Source: Pumilibacter muris (GTDB taxonomy: Bacteria > Bacillota > Clostridia > Christensenellales > Pumilibacteraceae). Taken from it: a stretch of DNA of 64,000 bases. The first letter of the stretch is position 1; each line of letters starts with the position of its first letter. Positions 26,181 to 35,412 of this stretch are shown here, piece by piece. The position numbers and the translations under genes were made by a program. The stretch spans positions 310,001 to 374,000 of the forward strand of contig NZ_CALPCN010000001.1 in the NCBI RefSeq assembly GCF_943193045.1, written 5' to 3'. The notes beneath the pieces were generated by a model, which was not told the DNA's origin, ran no database searches, and saw only the letters and a list, made by a program, of their open reading frames with translations.

Positions 26181-28562
26181 TTAGCGAAGCTTTGCGCCAA
26201 ACTCGCGTTCAAGCGAATACAGCACGTTATTAAAGGCGGTTGTTATTTCTTCTTCGGCGAGTGTTTTTTCGGGAGAAGAGAGCGTAAACGAAAGAGCAAC
26301 GCTCTTATGCCCCGCTTCTATTTGTTCTCCTCTGTAAACGTCGAACAGTTCGGCGTGAACACATAAAGGGTCGGCGTTTTTTGCGGTTTTTATAATATCA
26401 CCCGCAGGAACTTCTTCGCGCACGATTACTGCGAGGTCGCGCTCCACCGTTTGATATTTAGGCAACGGAGCGAATTTCACGTTGGGAATTTCACGGGAGA
26501 TGAAGCCGTTTAAATTCATTTCGCAAATGTAAACGTCGTTTGAAATTCCGTAGTTTTTCGCTACGAGAGGATGAAGCTTACCGAAAGAGCAAAAACTTGC
26601 GCCATTCAAATAATATTCGCAACTGATGCCGGGATGGTAATACGATTTTTTTCCGTATTCGACTTTTTCAGGCGCAACCGCGAATCTGCGAAGAATTTCT
26701 TTTACCGCATATTTCATTGTGTAAAAACTTTCTTGTTCGCCTGTGAACGCCATGCAAAGAGTGTCGTGTTCTTGCGGAAGTTCTTTTAAAGGCAGTTCTT
26801 GCGCTATATAAGTTTTTCCTACTTCGAACAATCGGAAATCTTTGTTTTTCTTGCTGAAATTGTGCGCCACTACGTTGAGCATACTCGAAGCAAGCTGCGT
26901 GCGCATAACGGCATATTCGTCGCTTAACGGATTGAGTAGTTCTATTTGTTTACGCAATACGCTGTCTTGCGGTAAATTGAGCTTATCGGCAGTCTTTTTA
27001 GCTATAAAAGAATATGTTGATATTTCGTAGGCGCCCAATCCGCATGCAAGCGATTTAAGAAAGTCTATGTTTCGCTGTCTGGTGTCTAATCCCCCCGCCG
27101 TAGTTTTAGCCGACGGCATAAACGTTGATTTTATATTGTCGTAGCCGTAAAAGCGTATCACTTCTTCGGCGAGGTCGGTATAGTTTTCTATATCTTCTCT
27201 GAAAAGCGGTGCTTCGACTGTTAAGTTGTCGCCGCCGGTTTCAACTTTAAACGTTAGCGCTTTTAGAATTTTAGCGACTACGTTAGGCTTAACTTCTATG
27301 CCGAGCAATTCCGAAATTTTCTTTGCCGAAGTTTTAATTTTTTTGGTTTGAGGTTTCACGCGGTTTTCTGCGGCAAATGCGCAAGTTACTTTTCCCGCTT
27401 TAAGCATACTGAATAAAGCGAGAGCGCGCTCGCGTCCTATGTCTACGCTTTCGTAGTCAACGCCTTTTTCATAACGCGCCGACGAATCGGAGCGCAATCC
27501 GAGCGCTCGCGAAGTTGAACGTATGTTGCCTTTTGCAAACCTTGCCGATTCAAGCAAAACGTTTCTAGTCGCATCGGTTATGCCGCTGTATTCTCCGCCC
27601 ATAACGCCAGCTATGGCGAGAGCTTTTTCGTTGTCGGCAATCACGAGCATATTATTGTTAAGAGTATATGTGCGTTCGTCGAGGGCGGTTATTTGTTCGC
27701 CGTTTTCGGCTTTTCGCACTATTATTCCGAGTTTCGACACAAACGATGTGTCGAAAGCGTGCAACGGTTGTCCGACTTCGGCAAGAACATAGTTAGTTAT
27801 ATCAACCACGTTGTTTATAGGACGGATTCCCACATATCTGAGTCTGTCGCGGAGCCACTCGGGCGATTTTTTTATTTTCACGTCCGAAATAACGTTGCAA
27901 GTATATCTGCTGCACGCGTCGTCTTTTACTTCGACTGTCGGCGTTTGCGCATATTCGACGCTCGCATGTTTTAAGTTTAGCGGTTTCAATTTTTTTCCGA
28001 GCATCGCCGCAATTTCTCGCGCCATCCCGTATACGCATTGGCAGTCGGGGCGGTTTGCCGTTACCGATATATCCAAAACGGTTTCGTTTAATCTCAGCGC
28101 GTCTTTTATGTCTGTGCCGGGAGTAATATTTGGCAACAATAAAATACCGTTGACCTCCGCGCCTTCTATAACGTTATCGTCAACGCCGAGTTCGGCACCC
28201 GAACAAAGCATACCGTAGCTCATAACGCCGCGCAAAGGCGAAGCCGTAATGCGAACTCCGTTCGGAAGAGTTGCGCCGTCGAGCGCGACGGGCACTGTGT
28301 TGCCAACCGAAATATTTTTGGCGCCCGTCACAATCGTTAAAGATTCGCTTCCTACGTCCACTTTGCACACCGAAAGTTTATCGGCGTCGGGATGTTTTTG
28401 TATGTTAAGTATTTTGCCTGTAACTACGCGGTCGATACCCTCGCCCGTGTGTATTATTTCTTCCACCTCGAAGCCTATGTTAAGAAGTTTATCGGCAAGT
28501 TCTTCGGGCGTTATTCCTTCGGTCGAAACGTAATCGTTCAACCATCCTATCGGCAATTTCAT
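26181..28562 (-). CDS. pheT: phenylalanine-tRNA ligase beta subunit
   Basis: Forms the alpha2-beta2 PheRS with PheS. Domains in order: B1 with the EMAP-like tRNA-binding fold (about 40-150, TGKILNIQKHPDADKLSVCKV), B3/B4 editing domain (about 210-400), B5 (about 400-470), the catalytic-like core, and the C-terminal anticodon-binding ferredoxin fold (about 700-793, KYQTVERDLAVIV). The 793-residue length is standard. The ATG follows GGGAGGG. Transcribed with pheS under T-box control. Confidence 0.97.
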   Translation of the reverse strand: MKLPIGWLNDYVSTEGITPEELADKLLNIGFEVEEIIHTGEGIDRVVTGKILNIQKHPDADKLSVCKVDVGSESLTIVTGAKNISVGNTVPVALDGATLPNGVRITASPLRGVMSYGMLCSGAELGVDDNVIEGAEVNGILLLPNITPGTDIKDALRLNETVLDISVTANRPDCQCVYGMAREIAAMLGKKLKPLNLKHASVEYAQTPTVEVKDDACSRYTCNVISDVKIKKSPEWLRDRLRYVGIRPINNVVDITNYVLAEVGQPLHAFDTSFVSKLGIIVRKAENGEQITALDERTYTLNNNMLVIADNEKALAIAGVMGGEYSGITDATRNVLLESARFAKGNIRSTSRALGLRSDSSARYEKGVDYESVDIGRERALALFSMLKAGKVTCAFAAENRVKPQTKKIKTSAKKISELLGIEVKPNVVAKILKALTFKVETGGDNLTVEAPLFREDIENYTDLAEEVIRFYGYDNIKSTFMPSAKTTAGGLDTRQRNIDFLKSLACGLGAYEISTYSFIAKKTADKLNLPQDSVLRKQIELLNPLSDEYAVMRTQLASSMLNVVAHNFSKKNKDFRLFEVGKTYIAQELPLKELPQEHDTLCMAFTGEQESFYTMKYAVKEILRRFAVAPEKVEYGKKSYYHPGISCEYYLNGASFCSFGKLHPLVAKNYGISNDVYICEMNLNGFISREIPNVKFAPLPKYQTVERDLAVIVREEVPAGDIIKTAKNADPLCVHAELFDVYRGEQIEAGHKSVALSFTLSSPEKTLAEEEITTAFNNVLYSLEREFGAKLR

Positions 28563-28578
28563 TTAAGGTTCCCTCCCC

Positions 28579-29601
28579 TTAGTTAAATTGTTTGAGAAAA
28601 CGCACGTCGTTTTCAAAAACCGTTCTCAAACTGTTTATTCCGAAAATTATGTTCGTTATGCGGTCAAGCCCCACTCCGAAAGCAAATCCTGTGTATTCGT
28701 CGGGATTTATTCCGCAGTTTTGCAACACATTGCGGTTCACCATGCCCGCGCCGAGAATTTCTATCCAACCCGTTCCTTTGCACACGCGGCATCCTTTTCC
28801 GCCGCATTGCGAACATGAAGCGTCAACTTCAACGCTCGGTTCGGTGAACGGAAAATACGAGGGGCGAAAACGCGTTTTGGTATTTTTTCCAAAAAACTTT
28901 TGAGCGAATAAGTCGAGAATACCTTTAAGGTCGCACATGGTTATTCCTTTATCCACCACAAGCCCTTCCACTTGATGGAACACGGGCGAATGGGTTGCGT
29001 CCGCTTCGTCGGCTCTGAATACCCGTCCGGGAGAAAGCATTTTAATGGGCGGTTTTACCTTTTCCATCATTCGGACTTGTCCTGCCGAAGTTTGAGAACG
29101 CAATAAAATATTTTCCGTTATAAAAAAAGTGTCTTGCATTTCGCGCGCGGGATGGTCGGCGGGAATATTCAGAGCTTCGAAATTATAGTAGTCGGTTTCG
29201 ATTTCAGGACTGTCGGCAATTACAAAGCCGAGAGACGAGAAAAATTCCGTAATTCTATTTCGCATAATTGTGAGAGGATGAAGCCCTCCCGATGCAGGTT
29301 GGCGCATATCGATTGATATGTCTATTTTTTCGTCGCGCAGACGCTTGTCGAGTTCTATTTGTTCGAGCTCGGCTTGTCTTGCGGCAATAGCTTGTTCAAG
29401 TTTTTCGCGCGCGGCGTTTACTATCTTACCCGCTTGCGGACGCTTTTCGGGCGGCAAATCTTTCATGCTTTTCAAAAGCGCGGTAAGCTCGCCGTTTTTT
29501 CCGAGCACGCGCACGCGAATGTCGTTTAAATCCGAAATTGTTGCGCATGACGAAATTTTCGCTTCGCTTTCGTCGGTTAAAATTTTAACGCTTTCTTCCA
29601 T
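28579..29601 (-). CDS. pheS: phenylalanine-tRNA ligase alpha subunit
   Basis: Catalytic subunit of PheRS. N-terminal coiled coil (about 1-90), then the class II core: motif 2 FRADEADATHSPVFHQVEGL and motif 3 GFAFGVGLDRI. A Cys4 insertion (CSQCGGKGCRVC) before the motif 3 region probably binds zinc, as in a number of Firmicute relatives. The start is the ATG at 29601, placed after GGAGG with 5 bases between; the TTG at 29613 would place the start in front of that ribosome site. First gene behind the T-box leader. Confidence 0.97.
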   Translation of the reverse strand: MEESVKILTDESEAKISSCATISDLNDIRVRVLGKNGELTALLKSMKDLPPEKRPQAGKIVNAAREKLEQAIAARQAELEQIELDKRLRDEKIDISIDMRQPASGGLHPLTIMRNRITEFFSSLGFVIADSPEIETDYYNFEALNIPADHPAREMQDTFFITENILLRSQTSAGQVRMMEKVKPPIKMLSPGRVFRADEADATHSPVFHQVEGLVVDKGITMCDLKGILDLFAQKFFGKNTKTRFRPSYFPFTEPSVEVDASCSQCGGKGCRVCKGTGWIEILGAGMVNRNVLQNCGINPDEYTGFAFGVGLDRITNIIFGINSLRTVFENDVRFLKQFN

Positions 29602-29610
29602 ACTATCCTC

Positions 29611-29866
29611 CAAAAAATAAAAGCCCTACGGAAATAATTCCGAGGGCGTTAAAAAACTACGCGGTACCACCTCAGTTCGTCGAATTGAAAAATTCGACCT
29701 CAAAGCGGCTGTAACGGAGCCACCGCGCTCGCTTACAATTGCAATTCGCAAGTTGGGCAAGCGTACTCGTGCGGGGAATATTTTGGGCGCGTTTGCGTTT
29801 TTTCAGCCGTGAAACGCTCTCTGTTAAATAGTTTGCGCTTTTCTTGTGCCGCAGTCGTCGTATTTA
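29611..29866 (-). ncRNA. T-box leader (phenylalanine)
   Basis: This fills the 300-base gap before pheS. On the minus strand it has the T-box CTGAGGTGGTACCGCG (29674-29659), followed by a terminator hairpin (29648-29622, AGGGC arms around TTCCG/CGGAA) and a T-rich run. Further upstream is the conserved AGAGAGCG (Stem I AG-bulge type) and GGCTGAAAA. A TTC triplet at 29778-29776 (in AATATTCCCC) is a good specifier codon for tRNA-Phe. Uncharged tRNA-Phe would stabilise the antiterminator and switch on pheS, pheT and probably the two genes after them. Confidence 0.92.
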
Positions 29867-29871
29867 ACAAT

Positions 29872-29900
29872 ATGGTATCACAGTAGAAAGAAATTGTCAA
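29872..29900 (-). promoter_or_regulatory. sigma-A promoter of the T-box/pheS unit
   Basis: Minus strand TTGACA (29900-29895), 17 bases, TACCAT (29877-29872), directly upstream of the leader and downstream of yunB. Confidence 0.75.
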
Positions 29901-29930
29901 TTCATTTTCGGCAAGTTGGGCAATAATACG

Positions 29931-30602
29931 TTAAGGCACGAGATTAAACAAAAGGTCGGAGGCTTGGTTTCCGAAATATACGTCGGGCACCTTACCTATT
30001 ATTATGCTTTCCCCTATTAAAACTTTGGTTACGGTAGTCACCTTATTTTCGGCTCCGGGAATTATTATATTCACCGAAGCCGTTACGTCTATAAAAAATT
30101 TATGTATCGTTTGGTTTATGCCTGCGGGTAAGAACTGAGAAGAAAAGTCAGTGTCTATGTTTCCTACTTGAACGGCTTTAATATTTATGTCGGGTCCGCG
30201 TCCCGCCAAAAACGAAATGCCGGATAACGAACCTAACGGAATTTTAACGCCGCTGTCGCCTATTGAATTCAAGTTGTTTTGAGCGTTTTCGGTTACATTT
30301 CGCGCAAGCATGTTTACCGCCGCCGAATTGGTTTGAATGAGAGCGATATTCCCCGCGTTGTCTTTAATAACTTCCGTTAGTTGTAAAAACGCGGGGTTGG
30401 AATTCATAACTTCGGCAACCGACACGTTCACGATATCGACGGTTAGCGATTTTATCGCTTCTCTCGACACCGTGCGAATAACAGGTCGGATAAATATAGC
30501 TGTGAAAGCGTATATCGCCGCTATAAGAAAAAGAAGAGTTAAAAGTAAAATGCGCTTTTTTCTCTTCTTTCGTCTTTTTTTGTAGTACGGACACCTTGCC
30601 AT
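29931..30602 (-). CDS. yunB: sporulation protein YunB
   Basis: A mother-cell sporulation protein in Bacillus, in the sigma-E regulon. The 223-residue protein has a very basic start (CPYYKKRRKKRKKR), one membrane helix (about 18-38), and an extracytoplasmic domain with the family's SREAIKSLTVDIVNVSVAEVM, MLARNVTENAQNNL, IPLGSLSGISFLAGRGPDI and GINQTIHKFFIDVTA. The exact molecular role is not known. The ATG lies after a short intergenic region in which I did not find a convincing sigma-E promoter. Confidence 0.9.
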   Translation of the reverse strand: MARCPYYKKRRKKRKKRILLLTLLFLIAAIYAFTAIFIRPVIRTVSREAIKSLTVDIVNVSVAEVMNSNPAFLQLTEVIKDNAGNIALIQTNSAAVNMLARNVTENAQNNLNSIGDSGVKIPLGSLSGISFLAGRGPDINIKAVQVGNIDTDFSSQFLPAGINQTIHKFFIDVTASVNIIIPGAENKVTTVTKVLIGESIIIGKVPDVYFGNQASDLLFNLVP

Positions 30603-30668
30603 ACATTATATATATGCGGCTTGCGGTGTAACGACACACAAAAATTTTTTTCGGGTATAAAAATTAGT

Positions 30669-31043
30669 TTATTTTGAACGGGGTGAGAATATTAAAGTTA
30701 CGGCATAGCTTGCCACAACTGCCACTCCCACGCCGAACGCCGTGCGAACGAGTCCGCCTGCGAACGCGCCTATAAACCCTACTTGTCGCGCCATTTCTAT
30801 GGAACCGCGAGCGAGCGATGCGCCGAAGCCGATAATGGGAACGCTTATTCCCGCTTGCGCGAATTCGTTTATAGGTTTATATATACCGAAACCTTCGAGC
30901 GCGACTCCCGCCAAAAGAAAGATTACGAGTATTCTTGCGGGTGTCAGTTTGGTTTTTATTATGAGTAGTTGCGCGAGCGAACACATAAGCCCGCCGATTG
31001 CGAAAACTTTCGCGTAGGTAAAAATTCCGTTTAAGATGCTCAT
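30669..31043 (-). CDS. spoVAE: stage V sporulation protein AE (SpoVAEb type)
   Basis: Part of the inner-membrane SpoVA channel that moves dipicolinic acid into the forespore and out at germination. About 124 residues with four membrane helices and the family blocks FAIGGLMCSLAQLLI, LTPARILVIFLLAGVALEG, PIIGFGASLARG and FGVGVAVVASY. The start at 31043 follows GAGGG; an earlier in-frame start would overlap spoVAD. Third gene of the spoVAC-AD-AE operon. Confidence 0.95.
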   Translation of the reverse strand: MSILNGIFTYAKVFAIGGLMCSLAQLLIIKTKLTPARILVIFLLAGVALEGFGIYKPINEFAQAGISVPIIGFGASLARGSIEMARQVGFIGAFAGGLVRTAFGVGVAVVASYAVTLIFSPRSK

Positions 31044-31045
31044 AT

Positions 31046-32122
31046 TTATTCCCTCTCTATAACTATGCCGTGACTTACGCACGGAATCGTTTCGCCTTGA
31101 TAGCAGCTTTGAGTGCTCATAAGAGCTCCCGTTGCCAAATACGCCACTTTTTTATAGTCGCCCGCAAGCATTCGCGGCAATACGAATTCGTTTATTACCG
31201 ACGCGCTGCATCCTGCGCCGCTTCCGCCTTGATAGCAGTTTTGGTCTACGCTGTAAACAAGACAGCCGCAATCGGAATACTGTTGTCCGAGATAATAGCC
31301 TTCCTCGCGCATGAGGTCGCGCAAAATATCCGAGCCGAGTTTTCCCAAATCGCCGGTTAAAATCAAATCGTAATCTTCGGGCGAGGTTTGCGTTTCTTTA
31401 AAAAGCGTGGTTAGTGTGGATAAAGCTGCGGGAGCCATAGCTGCGCCCATGTTAGACAAATCGTTTTGCCCGAAATCGATTACCTTTCCGAGCGTTGCCG
31501 ATTTTATAACGGGACCGTTGCCTTTTGTGGATATTACGCAGCAGCCTGCCGCCGTAACCGTCCATTGCGCGTAAGGCGGGCGTTGGCAACCGTATTCGAG
31601 CGGATAACGGAACTGACGTTCGGCTGTGGCAAAATGGCTTACCGTTGCGCATGCCACAGTGTCGAAATATCCGCCGTCAAGCATAACGGAACCTATCGAA
31701 AGCGCTTCGGTGTATGTCGAACACGCGCTGTAAACGCCCAAATGGGGCAAATCGAGATTGCGCGCAACATAGCTCGAAGTTGTCATTTGATTTAAAAGGT
31801 CGCCCGATATTAAAAGTTGAGCGTCGCCCACAAGCGGCCGCGCTTCGTTAAGAGACGCGCGCACAGCTTCGTCGAACATGAGAATTTCGGCTCTCTCGAA
31901 GTTTTTTTCGCCCATTTTTATGTCTTCTTTCGTTCTTCTGAAATATCTTTTTAAAGGGCCTTGCGCTTCTTTGTTCCCTACAACCGCGTTTGCCGAAACT
32001 ATGTGTATGGGAGTTGAAAAGAACAGAGTGCTTTTCGCTTCTTTTTGAACGCTCTTTTTAAGCGTTTGCGGCGTGGCTGTGAAATTGCAATTAGTGCCTT
32101 TGTGAATTGTCGTACCTTGCAT
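31046..32122 (-). CDS. spoVAD: stage V sporulation protein AD
   Basis: A soluble, membrane-associated protein with a thiolase-like fold that binds dipicolinic acid for the SpoVA channel. The 358 residues show family blocks: VVGNKEAQGPLKRYF, LLISGDLLNQMTTSSYVAR, LGVYSACSTYTEAL, CATVSHFATAERQFRYPLEY and the C-terminal GGSGAGCSASV. The ATG overlaps the spoVAC stop by one base (TAATG), indicating coupled translation. Confidence 0.97.
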   Translation of the reverse strand: MQGTTIHKGTNCNFTATPQTLKKSVQKEAKSTLFFSTPIHIVSANAVVGNKEAQGPLKRYFRRTKEDIKMGEKNFERAEILMFDEAVRASLNEARPLVGDAQLLISGDLLNQMTTSSYVARNLDLPHLGVYSACSTYTEALSIGSVMLDGGYFDTVACATVSHFATAERQFRYPLEYGCQRPPYAQWTVTAAGCCVISTKGNGPVIKSATLGKVIDFGQNDLSNMGAAMAPAALSTLTTLFKETQTSPEDYDLILTGDLGKLGSDILRDLMREEGYYLGQQYSDCGCLVYSVDQNCYQGGSGAGCSASVINEFVLPRMLAGDYKKVAYLATGALMSTQSCYQGETIPCVSHGIVIERE

Positions 32123-32595
32123 TATAACCTCCCGAGTATGAGCAAATTAAGTATGCCCGCCACCGTAGACCACACAATGCCGTTCACCACTACGGGACCT
32201 ACAACCGAAAACATTTTAACGCTTGTTCCCAAAATCAAGCCTTCCGATTTAAATTCCATAGAAGCGCTGGATATGGCGTTAGCAAAGCCCGTAATGGGCA
32301 AAAAGCATCCTGCGCCGCCTTTTCTGGCAATTACGTCGTAAAAGCCGAGTCCCGTAAATAGAATTGCGATTGTAATTATCGTCATAGACGTGATATTAAC
32401 AATCATATCTTCCGAAAAATTCGGAAAAATCAACGCGTAAATGTCGCCCACTCCTTGAGCTATACAGCATGTGATGCCGCCTATCCAAAAAGAATTCCAC
32501 AACGACTTTACGGTTCCGGATTTCGGTGTTACGGAATCAACGTATTTTCCGTAGCGTTCGTTACGTTTTTCTATGGGATTAGCGACAGCGTTCAT
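32122..32595 (-). CDS. spoVAC: stage V sporulation protein AC
   Basis: Membrane channel subunit of the SpoVA complex, reported as mechanosensitive in Bacillus. The 157 residues have about four membrane helices and the blocks FWIGGITCCIAQGVGDIYALI, FTGLGFYDVIARKGGAGCFLPITGFANA and AGILNLLILGRL. The ATG follows AGGAGAT. The unit here is the minimal C-D-E set without spoVAA, spoVAB or spoVAF. A forespore sigma-G promoter is expected but I could not place one with confidence. Confidence 0.96.
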   Translation of the reverse strand: MNAVANPIEKRNERYGKYVDSVTPKSGTVKSLWNSFWIGGITCCIAQGVGDIYALIFPNFSEDMIVNITSMTIITIAILFTGLGFYDVIARKGGAGCFLPITGFANAISSASMEFKSEGLILGTSVKMFSVVGPVVVNGIVWSTVAGILNLLILGRL

Positions 32596-32677
32596 TTTTT
32601 ATCTCCTTTATTGCTATAACCGTTTCTTTTTCGTTACAATTTTTTAAGTCCGAAAATTCGGTAATGCCATGTTTCAT
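32579..32677 (-). CDS. possible 32-residue small protein upstream of spoVAC
   Basis: An ATG at 32677 behind GAGAGG opens a 32-codon frame (starts MKHGITEFSDLKNCNEKE) whose stop overlaps the first codons of spoVAC in another frame, with the spoVAC ribosome site inside it. Charged, no membrane segment. Its placement suggests a leader peptide coupled to spoVAC, but an ORF this short can arise by chance. Unrecognised. Confidence 0.25.
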   Translation of the reverse strand: MKHGITEFSDLKNCNEKETVIAIKEIKNERCR

Positions 32678-32712
32678 ATTGTTATTGCCTCTCTCAAATT
32701 ATTTGCTTGCGT

Positions 32713-33423
32713 TTACTGAAACACCGACCTTGCCACTTCGGTATCGTTTTTGAGATATGCCGAAAGGTTGTCGTCGGAGTCGAGCGACGCAAGCGCAACG
32801 TCTTTAATGTGCGCGATTCCCTGCGTGTGTAACGTTGTTGTAAGCCATTGCTCGTTTTTGCCGAAAGCCTTTAAGTTGCCTTTAAGAATTTTGCCGTCTA
32901 TAATAACGTCGGCGCGAACGCTGTCGTCTTGCACTTCGTTGCCCTCGTCTTCGTTTGTTGCAGGACGTGCGAGCGCTTTGGGCATAACGGAAACGTTGCC
33001 GTTGGTTTCGAGTATGGCATAATTGATTTCCGTAATATCGAAATATCCCTGACTTCTGAGTTCGCGCATAAGGTCGTTTACTGAAAACCTCGCTTTTTTA
33101 AGTCCTTTATAAAGGATTTCGCCCTTTGCGATTACGAATATGGGATTTCCTTCTAAAAAGCGGCGGCACAATATGCTTTTTTGCGAAAGAAAAGAAAACA
33201 GAGCGCCGCTGAGCATAAACATTGCCAAAGATATTGCGCTTGCCCAAAGCGGCAAGTCGGGTTCTACGCACATTACCGCCGCAACGCTTCCCGCCGTTAT
33301 GCCTATAACGTAGTCGAAGAAGCTAAGTTGCGATATTTGTTTTGCACCGTCGATTTTGGTTAAAATGAGCAGAACTATAATCGTGAACAGTGTTCTTAAA
33401 ATAATTTCAAGATAAATATTCAA
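32713..33423 (-). CDS. DUF421 (YetF/YrbG family) membrane protein
   Basis: Three N-terminal membrane helices (about 5-85) followed by a cytoplasmic YetF domain with family blocks ISQLSFFDYVIGITAGSVAA, RFLEGNPIFVIAKGEILYKG, KKARFSVNDLMRELRSQGYF and ITEINYAILETNGNVSVM. The start codon is TTG at 33423, placed 7 bases after GGAGG. Relatives in Bacillus are sporulation or spore-germination associated (the YetF/YdfS type), which would fit the spoVA neighbour, but the molecular role is not known. The C-terminal residues carry an acidic stretch. Confidence 0.9.
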   Translation of the reverse strand: MNIYLEIILRTLFTIIVLLILTKIDGAKQISQLSFFDYVIGITAGSVAAVMCVEPDLPLWASAISLAMFMLSGALFSFLSQKSILCRRFLEGNPIFVIAKGEILYKGLKKARFSVNDLMRELRSQGYFDITEINYAILETNGNVSVMPKALARPATNEDEGNEVQDDSVRADVIIDGKILKGNLKAFGKNEQWLTTTLHTQGIAHIKDVALASLDSDDNLSAYLKNDTEVARSVFQ

Positions 33424-33536
33424 ACAGTAGCCTCCGAAGAATTTTTATTCGTTATAGTTTTGTGTGTTTTATGATTTTTTTATGCGCGACTCTAAATGGG
33501 CTAACTTGAAAACCGAACATTGAGTTTATAGGTGTA

Positions 33537-33569
33537 AAGAAAAACCGTTCGGCGTTTTGCCGAACGGTT
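33537..33569 (-). terminator. intrinsic terminator of rny
   Basis: On the minus strand AACCGTTCGGC, loop AAAAC, GCCGAACGGTT and a T run; perfect 11-bp stem 32 bases after the rny stop. Confidence 0.85.
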
Positions 33570-33600
33570 AGTATCTTTTTTAATATACTGCGAGTTGTGT

Positions 33601-35214
33601 TTATTTCGCGTATTCCACGCTACGCATTTCACGAATAACGTTCACTTTGATTTGACCCGGATATTCCATCTCGCTCTCTATTTTTTTGGCGATGTCTTTA
33701 GCCATAAAAACGGTTGCGTTGTCGTTTACCACTTCGGGCTTAACTATGATGCGAACTTCACGTCCTGCCTGAATTGCAAACGATTTTTCAACGCCGTTAA
33801 AGCTGTTGGCTATTTCTTCGAGCTTTTCAAGACGTTTTACATAATTGTCGAGCGATTCTCTGCGCGCGCCCGGTCTTGCTCCGCTTATTGCGTCGGCGCA
33901 TTGAACCAAAATAGCTTCCACCGTTTGAGGCTCTATATCGTTGTGGTGAGCCGCAATACAGTGAATTACTTCTTTGCTTTCTTTATACTTTTTGGCAAGG
34001 TCAGCGCCTATGGTTATGTGCGTGCCCTCAACTTCGTGGTCTACGGCTTTTCCTATGTCGTGCAAAAGTCCGGCACGCTTGGCCAACTTAACGTCGGCAC
34101 CTAATTCGGCAGCCATAAGCCCCGCAAGATAAGATACTTCGAGCGAATGTTTAAGAACGTTTTGCCCGTAGCTTGTGCGGTATTTCAACCTGCCCAAAAG
34201 GCGCACAAGGTCGGGATGAAGATTGAATACGCCCGCTTCGAAAGTTGCGTTGTCGCCCGTTTCTTTAATTTGATTATCGAGCTCCTTGCGGGTTTTCTCA
34301 ACAACTTCTTCTATGCGCGCGGGATGAATACGCCCGTCAGCAATCAATTTTTCGAGAGTTATTCTCGCCACTTCGCGTCTTACGGGGTCGAATCCCGAAA
34401 GAACCACCGCTTCGGGAGTGTCGTCTATAATCAAATCTACCCCCGTAGCGTTTTCGAGCGCACGAATATTGCGCCCCTCTCTGCCTATTATGCGCCCTTT
34501 CATTTCGTCGTTGGGAAGATTTACAACCGATACTGTGATTTCGGCGCTGTGGTCTACGGCGCAACGCTGAACTGCGGTAGCTATAATGGAGCGCGATTTT
34601 TTCTCCGCTTCTTCCTTTGCTTCGGCTTCGATTTCGCGTACGAGTTTAGCCGCGTCGCGTTTTGCGTCCTCCTCTATTTCTTTAAAGAGCTGCGCTTTCG
34701 CTTCTTCGCGCGTAAGTTGAGATACTTTTTCGATTTCGCCGAGCATACGTTCGTGCGCGGAATCGATTTCCGCTTTTTTCGCGTCTATGCGGCTTTCTTT
34801 TTCGGCGATAGACGCTTTTGTTTTTTCCACCGCTTCGAGTTTCTTTTCGAGGGCGTCTTCCTTTTTTTCGAGAGCATCTTCGCGTTGCGATATGCGTTGC
34901 TCGCTTCTTTGAACTTCGTTGCGGCGTTCTTTAAGCTCGCGGTCTAACTCGGCTTTAAGCTGTTGGATTTCTTCTTTAGCTTCCAAAATAGCTTCTTTTT
35001 GCGAGTTTTTAGCTTGTGATTGAACTTCTTTCGCTTTGTTGTACGCTTCTTCGATTATCTTGTTTGCCGACTGCTTCGCGTCGCCGAGCTTTTTCTTTTG
35101 CATAACCATGCTTACGATTATGCCGCCCGCTACGCCCGCAATCAGCGCAACTATCGGCAACACTATCGCCAAAATTGTTGACGTTGACGCGCAAAATAAT
35201 AAATTCCGTAACAT
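33601..35214 (-). CDS. rny: ribonuclease Y
   Basis: Membrane-anchored endoribonuclease that starts mRNA decay. One N-terminal helix (about 12-35), a long coiled coil rich in Glu, Lys and Ala (about 40-220), a KH domain (about 225-290, [19 protein letters not shown]) and an HD domain with [18 protein letters not shown] and the later metal His in AHHNDIEP. The 537 residues are a normal length. The ATG follows AGGAGG. It has its own promoter and a hairpin-rich leader of about 115 bases (35215-35330). Confidence 0.97.
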   Translation of the reverse strand: MLRNLLFCASTSTILAIVLPIVALIAGVAGGIIVSMVMQKKKLGDAKQSANKIIEEAYNKAKEVQSQAKNSQKEAILEAKEEIQQLKAELDRELKERRNEVQRSEQRISQREDALEKKEDALEKKLEAVEKTKASIAEKESRIDAKKAEIDSAHERMLGEIEKVSQLTREEAKAQLFKEIEEDAKRDAAKLVREIEAEAKEEAEKKSRSIIATAVQRCAVDHSAEITVSVVNLPNDEMKGRIIGREGRNIRALENATGVDLIIDDTPEAVVLSGFDPVRREVARITLEKLIADGRIHPARIEEVVEKTRKELDNQIKETGDNATFEAGVFNLHPDLVRLLGRLKYRTSYGQNVLKHSLEVSYLAGLMAAELGADVKLAKRAGLLHDIGKAVDHEVEGTHITIGADLAKKYKESKEVIHCIAAHHNDIEPQTVEAILVQCADAISGARPGARRESLDNYVKRLEKLEEIANSFNGVEKSFAIQAGREVRIIVKPEVVNDNATVFMAKDIAKKIESEMEYPGQIKVNVIREMRSVEYAK

Positions 35215-35336
35215 TTTTTTAACCTCCTTTCAGTATTTTTATTATAAAGTATAGTGTTCATCGTGTTCGCGTCGATGATTTAATATACGGACGGACTTTT
35301 TTCCGCTGCAAACGCAGCGAAACTTGTCCGACTCTT

Positions 35337-35365
35337 ATATTACAACATATGGTAACAAAAGTCAA
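35337..35365 (-). promoter_or_regulatory. sigma-A promoter of rny
   Basis: Minus strand TTGACT (35365-35360), 17 bases, TAATAT (35342-35337). The 5' leader that follows contains a nested hairpin (CGCTGC and GCAGCG arms inside GGAC/GTCC arms) that could matter for message stability. Confidence 0.75.
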
Positions 35366-35412
35366 GTAATCCGCGCAACCGCTTGAATTGTGCGGCTAAT
35401 ATAAAGCGTTTT

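Noticed and set aside
30603-30668. Sigma-E promoter before yunB
   Set aside because: The stretch has AT-rich elements but no convincing pair of sigma-E boxes at correct spacing.
32596-32712. Sigma-G or sigma-F promoter before spoVAC
   Set aside because: GCATT is present but nothing suitable lies at the right distance downstream, so no promoter was called.
34147-34947. 266-codon rightward open frame
   Set aside because: Antisense of the rny coiled-coil, KH and HD region; aromatic-rich translation without motifs, no ribosome site.
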